A stretch of DNA of 6,702 bases from Anaerolineales bacterium (lineage in GTDB: Bacteria; Chloroflexota; Anaerolineae; Anaerolineales; Villigracilaceae), in contig JAFGKO010000231.1 in assembly GCA_016928525.1 (NCBI GenBank), positions 1 to 6,702 of the forward strand, in the 5' to 3' direction. A model generated the notes under the pieces. It made no database searches and was not told the DNA's origin. It saw nothing but the letters and a program-made list of their open reading frames with translations. The position numbers and the translations under genes are program-made. This document shows, piece by piece, positions 1 through 6,442 of this stretch (positions within the stretch are counted from its first letter, which is position 1; each line of letters opens with the position of its first letter).

Positions 1-218
1 CCGGTGCGGTCGATGGTGCGCGTATTGTACTTGTTCAGTTCAACATAGCACTCCTCGCGGGTTGAGGGGTCGTCGGGGTTGTAGTTCAGCGGACCCCACC
101 AGCCGCGCCGGAAGCCGACAACTTCGTGCCCCTCGTCGATGGCGCGATAAGTTAGGGCTTTGATGCAGGGGTTGAGGCCAGGAACATCGCCCCCTCCCGT
201 TAAAACACCTATTCTCAT
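1..218 (-). CDS. pfkA: 6-phosphofructokinase, N-terminal part (cut by window edge)
   Basis: Phosphofructokinase makes fructose 1,6-bisphosphate from fructose 6-phosphate in the cytoplasm, using ATP or pyrophosphate. Only the first 72 codons are visible. The product begins [16 protein letters not shown], the glycine-rich phosphate-binding start of the PFK family (usually GGGDxPGxN), followed by a helix and the second strand ([11 protein letters not shown]) as expected. The ATG at 218-216 is preceded by AAGGAG (230-225) with a 6-base gap, which fixes the start. The residues that separate ATP- from pyrophosphate-dependent enzymes (the GGDGS/GGDDS position) lie outside the window, so the phosphate donor cannot be called. 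It lies 71 bases behind the acyl-CoA mutase gene on the same strand, with no hairpin terminator seen between them, so co-transcription is likely but inferred. Confidence 0.93.
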   Translation of the reverse strand, partial: MRIGVLTGGGDVPGLNPCIKALTYRAIDEGHEVVGFRRGWWGPLNYNPDDPSTREECYVELNKYNTRTIDRT

Positions 219-289
219 AATTCACTCCTTGTGGTGCAATAATGAAATTAGATTATTTAAGCAGAACTGATCGGAAGACCTGTCCGGCT

Positions 290-1969
<1,680 letters not shown>

Positions 1970-1990
1970 GGGGGAGACTCCAGGAATTGG

Positions 1991-2016
1991 GAATTGACCG
2001 CTTTGGGGGTCAATTC
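1991..2016 (-). promoter_or_regulatory. Perfect inverted repeat in the mutase leader (operator or 5' UTR hairpin)
   Basis: GAATTGACC (1991-1999) and GGTCAATTC (2008-2016) form a perfect 9-bp inverted repeat around an 8-base loop. It lies between the predicted transcription start (about 2035, reading left) and the Shine-Dalgarno sequence (1981-1978). It could be an operator for a dimeric repressor of the acyl-CoA mutase unit or an RNA hairpin. There is no T-run, so it is not a terminator. Confidence 0.5.
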
Positions 2017-2041
2017 TAAGTATTCTGAGTGGGTTAGGGGG

Positions 2042-2050
2042 ATTATAACA
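2042..2050 (-). promoter_or_regulatory. Extended -10 promoter for the mutase-pfkA unit
   Basis: Read on the minus strand, this is TGTTATAAT: a consensus -10 (TATAAT, 2047-2042) with the TG of an extended -10. No good -35 lies 16-18 bases upstream; that position is occupied by the heptamer repeats. Transcription would start near 2035, giving a leader of about 65 bases that contains the inverted repeat at 1991-2016. Confidence 0.5.
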
Positions 2051-2058
2051 TCATATAA

Positions 2059-2086
2059 ATTGCAGATTACAGATTGCAAATTGCAG
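2059..2086. repeat. Four tandem heptamers (ATTRCAR)
   Basis: The 28 bases divide exactly into ATTGCAG, ATTACAG, ATTGCAA and ATTGCAG, four head-to-tail copies of one 7-base unit with one base change in each of two copies. The array occupies the -35 region of the leftward mutase promoter. Short intergenic heptamer arrays often vary in copy number by slippage; a regulatory role here is only a possibility. Confidence 0.6.
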
Positions 2087-2122
2087 GGAGAATAACAGAA
2101 CATCGGACAAGTTGAAAATCTG

Positions 2123-2151
2123 TTGACGCGGCAAATTTCACATGGTAGAAT
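2123..2151 (+). promoter_or_regulatory. Sigma70 promoter of the tRNA-Glu unit
   Basis: TTGACG (2123-2128) and TAGAAT (2146-2151) are separated by exactly 17 bases and face the tRNA. The predicted start is near 2158, which gives a 5' precursor leader of about 86 bases ahead of the mature tRNA. Confidence 0.7.
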
Positions 2152-2197
2152 CCCCATTCGCTTGGACTTGTAAATTTGCAAAAAGTATCTTGCCGTA

Positions 2198-2245
2198 GAG
2201 AATTGAGCAAAGCGAAATTCTCTTAAGCAATTGCTCCGCAATTGC
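2198..2245 (+). repeat. Palindromic leader of the tRNA precursor
   Basis: Two structures stand in the tRNA leader. GAGAATT (2198-2204) pairs with AATTCTC (2216-2222) across an 11-base loop. The self-complementary octamer GCAATTGC then occurs twice (2227-2234 and 2238-2245), 3 bases apart, and the second copy overlaps the first two bases of the mature tRNA. The octamers can pair with each other as a short hairpin next to the RNase P cleavage site. Confidence 0.45.
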
Positions 2246-2316
2246 CCTCATCGTCTAGCGGCCTAGGACGCGGCCCTCTCAAGGCCGAAACCGGGGTTCG
2301 ATTCCCCGTGGGGGCA
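2244..2316 (+). tRNA. trnE: tRNA-Glu (anticodon CUC)
   Basis: A complete 73-base cloverleaf. The 7-bp acceptor stem pairs GCCCTCA (2244-2250) with TGGGGGC (2309-2315), with one T-G pair. The D-arm runs GTCTAG to AGGAC. The anticodon stem CGGCC/GGCCG encloses the loop CTCTCAA with anticodon CUC. The T-arm is CGGGG-TTCGATT-CCCCG, and the discriminator is A2316. The CCA end is not encoded, so it must be added by nucleotidyltransferase. Confidence 0.96.
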
Positions 2317-2319
2317 CAG

Positions 2320-2351
2320 AAACCGTTCAGTAACGATATTGAACGGTTTTT
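2320..2351 (+). terminator. Rho-independent terminator of tRNA-Glu
   Basis: AAACCGTTCA (2320-2329) pairs perfectly with TGAACGGTTT (2340-2349) around a 10-base loop, followed by a T-run (2347-2351, then ATCTTT). It starts 3 bases after the tRNA. Confidence 0.85.
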
Positions 2352-2423
2352 ATCTTTAATTGGTTTCGAGCAACGGGAGAAATTGAATGCGCTGATGAAG
2401 AAGTAGAGAAATGATTGGAAGTA

Positions 2424-2457
2424 AACCTCCGATGGTGAGATCGCAAGCCTGTTTATG
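2424..2457 (+). repeat. Flanking element, copy 1 (GGTGAG-loop hairpin)
   Basis: This stretch matches 4107-4140 without gaps at 25 of 34 positions. The core is a 4-bp stem CGAT/ATCG (2430-2433 with 2440-2443) closed by the loop GGTGAG, then CGCAAG and, after a variable stretch, TGTTT. In copy 2 the last stem pair is C-G instead of T-A, a compensatory change that keeps the hairpin. It lies about 90 bases upstream of the glycoside-hydrolase lipoprotein start. No known RNA family is recognised. Confidence 0.55.
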
Positions 2458-2476
2458 AAGGACAGAATCCTTTTTT
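2458..2476 (+). terminator. Weak terminator-like hairpin after element copy 1
   Basis: AAGGA (2458-2462) pairs with TCCTT (2468-2472) around CAGAA, followed by more T (to 2476). The 5-bp stem is short. With the upstream hairpin it could act as a leader attenuator for the lipoprotein gene, but no promoter before it is clear. Confidence 0.3.
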
Positions 2477-2550
2477 GCCTATTTGTATCCAGTTTTTAGT
2501 TTCTGATAGTATTGATTCAGCATTCCAGATTTCAGGAGGAGTACAAGATC

Positions 2551-4032
2551 ATGAAACGTAGGATCATATTCCCCATTCTACTTGTTCTAATGATGGCTGC
2601 TGCCTGTCAACCCGCAAGCACTTTAACCCCGGAGGCACAAGCATCACCGATATCGCCAACGAAAACAGCCACACAATCTCCCACTGATACACCTGCCACA
2701 GCCACACCTGCTCCAACGGAAACACCAGACTTTACTTTCTATAACATGAAAGATTATATGGTTATCCAGCAGGGTAACGATGGGACGGCTTTAATATTGC
2801 AAACTCTACCATCCCAGGAACTTGCTGACAATCATGTGGGCGTGTGGTGGGGACAATACGGAGAATATCAAGACTCTGAATTCTTATACAACAACGGCTT
2901 TACCCACCTGCGCATCGGCTCGATTATGGATTGGTCGGGGGATGACCAGGAATGGCCGCTTAAAGAAGATACACTTCTGCCACGCGTGGATGACAAGATT
3001 ACGGAATACGCTGAGAATGGGATTAAAATTGCCCTGTTCATCCAAGAAGGAACAGATGTACCCTATATCGTCAATGAGTTTTCACAGGAAGATATCGATA
3101 AACTCCTGGGAGTTACCGCTTTCATCGTTGAGCATTTCAAGGGCCGGATCACTTACTATGAGATCTTCAATGAGTTTGGCAACACACCCAAAGTTCATAC
3201 GTATGCCAACCTGGTGGAGCAGTCAGCTGCGCTAATCAAAGAGATCGACCCAAATGCCAAGGTAATCTTCGGTTCCATCCCGGGCGACCAAATTCCGGGC
3301 GTGGAGGGTTATGGTGAACATTACCAAAATGTAATGAACGAGGATTACATGTATGCTTTAATCAATGCTGTCGACTTTGGTCAGATCGATGGCTTCACCT
3401 TACACCCGTTCTACGACAACATCCCCGTAGATGATCGTATCCAGAATTATCCCCAAATGGTGGCAGAAATGAAGGCTCGGTTAGCTGCAAAGGGCTTCAG
3501 CGGTGAGTATTTTGCGGATGAGATCTTGTGGCATACCTGGGATGAACTTGACTATCCTAATGGGCCGCCAGTCAGTAAAATCATCGCAGCTAAGTATTAT
3601 CTTCGTACGATCACTGAACACCGGGGCTTGGACTTCATTGTGACGATCAACACCTTCTTCCAGGTTCCGGAGATGGATGCCATTCGAAATCTGAACAATA
3701 TATTGGCGGGGGCAGAACCTCTTGATTCATTTGGATTTTTACTTGAGATGGAAGAGGAAGTGCAATATATGAGGCAGTATGCCTTCACTTTGCCGGATGG
3801 AGACATTCTGCTGGCAGTCTGGCGAAACGGCTCTGCCGAAGAGCAGGATGCGGGTGTGGCCGCTACACTTACTATTCCCGCTGTTTCAGGCGATACGGTA
3901 ACAGGCATTGACCCATTCTATGGGTTTGAACAGCAAATGTTGACTGAATCCTTGGATGGCGATTTGATTATCGAGAACCTGATTGTAAAAGACTACCCTC
4001 TCTTCATCCGAATCGATCATCCAAACCGGTAA
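2551..4032 (+). CDS. Secreted lipoprotein with a clan GH-A glycoside-hydrolase-like barrel
   Basis: The 493-residue product starts with a lipoprotein signal (MKRR, hydrophobic 5-18, lipobox AAAC with Cys19). A Ser/Thr/Pro/Ala-rich linker follows (about 22-60), so it should be anchored outside the membrane. A (beta/alpha)8-type domain spans about 90-400. It shows Arg121 on an early strand (HLRIG), EIFNE with Asn207-Glu208 as probable acid/base, the TLHPFY strand with His285, and GEYFADEILW with Glu324 as probable nucleophile, an order and spacing typical of clan GH-A (GH5/GH39/GH51-like). A C-terminal beta-rich domain (about 410-490) resembles the accessory sandwich of such enzymes. Substrate and exact family cannot be assigned. 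ATG 2551 is chosen because AGGAGG (2534-2539) lies upstream and the signal peptide starts there; an in-frame TTG at 2512 would put 13 polar residues in front. It is a single-gene unit with only a poor promoter (TTGTAT 2483, GATAGT 2505) and no clear terminator. Confidence 0.85.
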   Translation: MKRRIIFPILLVLMMAAACQPASTLTPEAQASPISPTKTATQSPTDTPATATPAPTETPDFTFYNMKDYMVIQQGNDGTALILQTLPSQELADNHVGVWWGQYGEYQDSEFLYNNGFTHLRIGSIMDWSGDDQEWPLKEDTLLPRVDDKITEYAENGIKIALFIQEGTDVPYIVNEFSQEDIDKLLGVTAFIVEHFKGRITYYEIFNEFGNTPKVHTYANLVEQSAALIKEIDPNAKVIFGSIPGDQIPGVEGYGEHYQNVMNEDYMYALINAVDFGQIDGFTLHPFYDNIPVDDRIQNYPQMVAEMKARLAAKGFSGEYFADEILWHTWDELDYPNGPPVSKIIAAKYYLRTITEHRGLDFIVTINTFFQVPEMDAIRNLNNILAGAEPLDSFGFLLEMEEEVQYMRQYAFTLPDGDILLAVWRNGSAEEQDAGVAATLTIPAVSGDTVTGIDPFYGFEQQMLTESLDGDLIIENLIVKDYPLFIRIDHPNR

Positions 4033-4106
4033 CAGAGAGACGGGCAGAACTCAATACATCGAAGTACCATATTTGATTTCTAATAGTGTGTAAGCAACGG
4101 CTTTTG

Positions 4107-4140
4107 AACTCCCGACGGTGAGGTCGCGACAATGTTTTTG
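4107..4140 (+). repeat. Flanking element, copy 2 (GGTGAG-loop hairpin)
   Basis: Same-orientation partner of 2424-2457. The stem is CGAC/GTCG (4113-4116 with 4123-4126) around the identical loop GGTGAG, followed by CGCGA and TGTTTTTG. It starts 74 bases after the lipoprotein stop codon. The T-A to C-G change relative to copy 1 preserves pairing, which favours a selected RNA or DNA hairpin over chance similarity. Confidence 0.55.
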
Positions 4141-4201
4141 CCATACCTGATATTTGAATCAAAGGGATAATAAATTTTCCCATAGGTAACGCCAGCAATT
4201 C

Positions 4202-4230
4202 TTGACGCTCTCAAGGTTTCAGACTAAGAT
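4202..4230 (+). promoter_or_regulatory. Sigma70 promoter of a putative small RNA
   Basis: TTGACG (4202-4207) and TAAGAT (4225-4230) stand 17 bases apart, the same -35 hexamer and spacing as the tRNA-Glu promoter. The predicted start is near 4237. The terminator at 4321-4361 ends the transcript after about 125 bases. Confidence 0.6.
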
Positions 4231-4290
4231 TCTGAGCAAGTAACACGATTGCGTCGGATTTTCTCTTAGAAATAGGGAAGGCAGGGTTCG

Positions 4291-4314
4291 GAGCAGGTTC
4301 TCGTAGGGGCACCA
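4291..4314 (+). pseudogene. tRNA-like 3' fragment with CCA
   Basis: GAG (4291-4293) and CTC (4300-4302) enclose a 6-base loop CAGGTT, followed by TAGGGGC and ACCA (4311-4314): the layout of a T-arm, acceptor 3' strand, discriminator and CCA, with a T-loop one base short. A 5' strand of the type GCCCCTA is absent upstream. It could be a decayed tRNA or a tRNA 3'-end attachment-site remnant. It could also be chance, since the neighbouring tRNA-Glu does not encode CCA. Confidence 0.3.
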
Positions 4315-4320
4315 GCATGA

Positions 4321-4361
4321 AGAACCGTTCTACATTGATGTAGAACGGTTCTTTGTTTTTT
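4321..4361 (+). terminator. Strong Rho-independent terminator
   Basis: AGAACCGTTCTACA (4321-4334) pairs perfectly with TGTAGAACGGTTCT (4339-4352) around the loop TTGA, followed by TTGTTTTTT (4353-4361). The inner ACCGTTC/GAACGGT is shared with the tRNA-Glu terminator. Confidence 0.9.
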
Positions 4362-4416
4362 ATGCGTTGGTTGGTGTGTTGGGAATGAGATTTTGTTATA
4401 GCGCTGGTTCGGCGCG

Positions 4417-4425
4417 TGATATAAT
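4417..4425 (+). promoter_or_regulatory. Extended -10 promoter of the glycosyltransferase unit
   Basis: TGATATAAT: a perfect TATAAT (4420-4425) with an extended TG. No convincing -35 is present (the best, TTGTTA at 4393, is 21 bases away). The predicted start is near 4432, which leaves essentially no leader ahead of ATG 4434. Confidence 0.6.
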
Positions 4426-4427
4426 TC

Positions 4428-4547
4428 ATGAAAATGCATCACAAATTATTGCTGTGGGTTAGAAGACTGCTGGAATGGTCAGTGGTCTCTTTTATTTGGG
4501 CAGTTGTATTTAGTTGGATGAGATTGCTCAATTCTAAAAGCCGATGA
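4428..4547 (+). CDS. Small membrane-peptide ORF overlapping the glycosyltransferase start
   Basis: The ORF encodes 39 residues (MKMHHKLLLWVRRLLEWSVV..., ending NSKSR), or 37 if ATG 4434 is used. A basic N-terminal third is followed by one probable membrane helix (about residues 15-34) and a basic tail. Its TGA (4545-4547) overlaps the ATG of the glycosyltransferase (4544-4546) in an ATGA junction, and the downstream gene has no Shine-Dalgarno of its own, so reading this ORF probably feeds ribosomes into the next gene. No Shine-Dalgarno precedes it either. The predicted transcription start near 4432 lies within 2 bases of ATG 4434, which suggests leaderless translation. I recognise no family; it may be a leader peptide whose only role is coupling. 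Confidence 0.5.
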   Translation: MKMHHKLLLWVRRLLEWSVVSFIWAVVFSWMRLLNSKSR

Positions 4548-6226
4548 AAGAAGAACTTACTTTAGAAGAGTTAGCCCCCTGGTTGTTAGTCCCGATCGTA
4601 TTGATTGGGGCTGGGCTGCGCGTGCTGCTGCTCGAATATAAGGGCATGTGGGTGGATGAAACTTTCAGTGTGTGGATGGCTAACCAACCAATTGGCGACA
4701 TGCTGCAATGGATCGTCAAGATCGACCAGCATCCACCGCTGTATTATCTCTTGCTGCATTACTGGATTGCGCTCAAGGGAACAACGCCCTACGCTGTCCG
4801 GTTGTTTTCTGTGCTATTTGGCGCCGCCACCATCCCGGTCATTTACCTGATCGGCAAACGCATATCGGGTGTCGTGATGGGATTGGCAGCCGCCGTGTTC
4901 CTGGCTTTTTCACCTTTCCACATCTATTATGCCCAAGAAACGCGTATGTACACGCTGCTGACCTTCAATGCAGCCGTGGCGATTTATGCCCTGGTCAGGC
5001 TGCTTACGGATGCGCGCGCCGTCAAGCCGATTGGCCGCCAATTTCGGGAATATGTGGTTGCCTGGCGCGCGGCTGGGCCGGTCGAAGCAGACTCCAAAAC
5101 CGAGTTTAGCTATAAGGTTGAGCGCCCACGCACTGGGTTGCGCGCCTGGATCCACCGGCATCGTTGGTCACCGATCCAGACTGTTGAGACCGATCTGGCC
5201 TGGATTGCCTTTATCGTGTTCTCGGCCGCCACCATGCTCACTCACAATACGGCTGTGCTTTTCCCCCTGGCAACCAATATCTTTGTACTTGGTTTGATGC
5301 TGTATCAACGGAATAAGGAATCAGAAGCGCAACTTGCCTTCCAGTCGCCTGCTTTTGGGAACTGGGTAAAGGCTCAGATTGGCATCTTCGTGCTATGGAG
5401 TCCCTGGATAGCTGCCTTTGTGAGGCAAGTAAAGGCAATCGATCGACACTTTTGGATTCCTGTGCCTACCTGGAACGTCGTTATCCAGACGCTTAAATCC
5501 TTTTTGAATGCATCTGCGCCATTACCAACCGTTCAGGCCTGGTCGGTCTGGGGGCTGTATATCCTGCTGCTAGGTTTGGGGGTGGCATATTTTCGCAAAA
5601 AATTCTCTCAATTCTTGTTTCTGGCCGCCCTGTTTGCTGTCCCCTTTCTGGGCGAGTTGATCGTGAGCATCCGCCGGCCTATTTTTTATGATCGCACCCT
5701 GATCTGGATCACGATTCCATTGTTCCTGCTCCTGGCAGCCGGGGCCATTCAATTAAGATATAACTTTGTTGTGCTGATGGTCGTGGGCGTTTTCGGCACC
5801 ATTAACCTGTTTTCTACCACGGATTATTTCCGGTTCTATCAAAAAGAGAACTGGCAAGCGCCTGCTGGTTATGTCGCCAATTTTGCCGAAAAGGATGATC
5901 TGGTGCTTTTCAACTCAAACTTTATGGTCATCCCGTTCGATTATTATTTTGGGTACTATGAAGAACTGTATGATATCGAGGTAGAAAAACAAGGACTTCC
6001 GTTAGACCTGTTTGCTGATGGTGTCCTGGAACCCGAGATGACGGCTGACGATGTGCCCGGGTTGATTTCATTGTTGCGCGAACATGACAGAGTCTGGTTG
6101 GTTTACAGCCATGAATTCTATACGGACCCGCAAGGGCTGATCCCAGAAACATTGGCTTCGCAGATGGAATTGTCCCGGGAGAGGAATTTTTACGGCGGGC
6201 AGGTGCAGTTGTATGTAACGCCCTGA
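4544..6226 (+). CDS. GT39-like polytopic membrane glycosyltransferase
   Basis: The 560-residue protein is built like the PMT/ArnT superfamily (GT39/GT83, PMT_2 domain), which moves sugars from polyprenyl-phosphate carriers to acceptors on the outer face of the membrane. The first helix (about 11-30) is followed by WVDETFSVW with the Asp38-Glu39 pair expected for the catalytic acidic motif of the first external loop. DQHPPLYYLLLHYW (61-74) and SPFHIYYAQETRMY (123-136) are also typical. About 11 to 12 hydrophobic segments run to residue 424, interrupted by a hydrophilic loop (about 155-215). RRPIFYDRTLIWITIPL (377-393) matches the late arginine-containing helix of the family. Residues 430-560 form a soluble domain, probably extracytoplasmic. 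ATG 4544 is the first start after an in-frame TAA at 4535. Donor and acceptor are unknown. It likely works in glycosylation of envelope lipids, polysaccharides or proteins. Confidence 0.92.
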   Translation: MKEELTLEELAPWLLVPIVLIGAGLRVLLLEYKGMWVDETFSVWMANQPIGDMLQWIVKIDQHPPLYYLLLHYWIALKGTTPYAVRLFSVLFGAATIPVIYLIGKRISGVVMGLAAAVFLAFSPFHIYYAQETRMYTLLTFNAAVAIYALVRLLTDARAVKPIGRQFREYVVAWRAAGPVEADSKTEFSYKVERPRTGLRAWIHRHRWSPIQTVETDLAWIAFIVFSAATMLTHNTAVLFPLATNIFVLGLMLYQRNKESEAQLAFQSPAFGNWVKAQIGIFVLWSPWIAAFVRQVKAIDRHFWIPVPTWNVVIQTLKSFLNASAPLPTVQAWSVWGLYILLLGLGVAYFRKKFSQFLFLAALFAVPFLGELIVSIRRPIFYDRTLIWITIPLFLLLAAGAIQLRYNFVVLMVVGVFGTINLFSTTDYFRFYQKENWQAPAGYVANFAEKDDLVLFNSNFMVIPFDYYFGYYEELYDIEVEKQGLPLDLFADGVLEPEMTADDVPGLISLLREHDRVWLVYSHEFYTDPQGLIPETLASQMELSRERNFYGGQVQLYVTP

Positions 6227-6233
6227 GGCTGAT

Positions 6234-6242
6234 TTATCCACA
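6234..6242 (+). other. Single DnaA-box consensus match
   Basis: TTATCCACA is an exact match to the DnaA-box consensus. It is alone, with no cluster, AT-rich unwinding stretch or dnaA/dnaN nearby, so it is not evidence of an origin. Confidence 0.3.
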
Positions 6243-6264
6243 GGACAGATGAGCAAACCGCGCT

Positions 6265-6288
6265 ACGCTCGAAGTAGAGCGTTTTTTT
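6265..6288 (+). terminator. Rho-independent terminator of the glycosyltransferase unit
   Basis: ACGCTC (6265-6270) pairs with GAGCGT (6277-6282) around GAAGTA and is followed by seven T (6282-6288). It lies about 40 bases after the stop codon. Confidence 0.85.
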
Positions 6289-6380
6289 GTTAACCAACGT
6301 TTTAGATATTGCGGCTCGATAATGAAATGGGGGAGTGTGCTACATTGATATTTTACTGCGTCCCTATTTTTACGAGTTTT

Positions 6381-6409
6381 TTGACAAGCAATCAAACTTA
6401 TGATATTAT
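6381..6409 (+). promoter_or_regulatory. Near-consensus sigma70 promoter of the LacI-type gene
   Basis: Consensus TTGACA (6381-6386), a 17-base spacer and TATTAT (6404-6409), with TG at 6401-6402 as an extended -10. The predicted start is near 6416, so the leader is about 116 bases. This is the strongest-looking promoter in the window, as expected for a gene held down by a repressor. Confidence 0.75.
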
Positions 6410-6426
6410 ATTTGTGGTTATTGACA

Positions 6427-6442
6427 CGTGTAAGGTTACACG
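6427..6442. promoter_or_regulatory. 16-bp palindrome, candidate operator
   Basis: CGTGTAAGGTTACACG is a perfect 7-bp inverted repeat around GG, centred about 19 bases downstream of the predicted start at 6416. Its half site TGTAA/TTACA resembles LacI/CcpA-family operators, though those have a central CG and here the half sites are closer. Autorepression by the downstream regulator is the simplest reading. A second TTGACA (6421-6426) abuts it but lacks a good -10. Confidence 0.55.

Larger units (their letters stand above)
4237..4361 (+). ncRNA. Putative small RNA or decayed tRNA transcription unit
   Basis: Inferred from a good promoter and a strong intrinsic terminator about 125 bases apart with no plausible ORF on this strand. 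Small local hairpins are possible, such as GCAA/TTGC (4236-4239 with 4249-4252) and TTTCT/AGAAA (4260-4264 with 4268-4272). It does not match 6S, SRP, tmRNA or RNase P signatures I can recall. Its 3' part resembles a tRNA T-arm and acceptor end, but no matching 5' acceptor strand exists, so it is not a working tRNA. Both ends are predictions. Confidence 0.4.
4033..4427. other. 395-base intergenic region with a repeat and a small transcription unit
   Basis: No convincing protein gene lies between the lipoprotein gene and the small membrane-peptide ORF. The region holds the second flanking element (4107-4140), a promoter (4202-4230), a putative short RNA ending in a tRNA-like 3' fragment (4291-4314), a strong terminator (4321-4361) and the extended -10 of the next unit (4417-4425). 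I see nothing in 4033-4106 or 4141-4201. Confidence 0.6.

Noticed and set aside
2059..2086. CRISPR-like array
   Set aside because: Units are contiguous 7-mers with no spacers.
2512..2550. Upstream TTG start for the lipoprotein
   Set aside because: It would place 13 polar residues before the signal peptide and include the AGGAGG ribosome site as coding sequence.
4237..4314. Functional second tRNA
   Set aside because: No 5' acceptor strand complementary to TAGGGGC, no credible anticodon arm, and the T-loop is one base short.
4211..4429. 72-codon minus-strand frame
   Set aside because: It runs antisense through a terminator and a promoter, and no Shine-Dalgarno or family feature is seen.
4708..5109. 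133-codon frame inside the glycosyltransferase gene
   Set aside because: Shadow of the strongly supported membrane protein in another frame.
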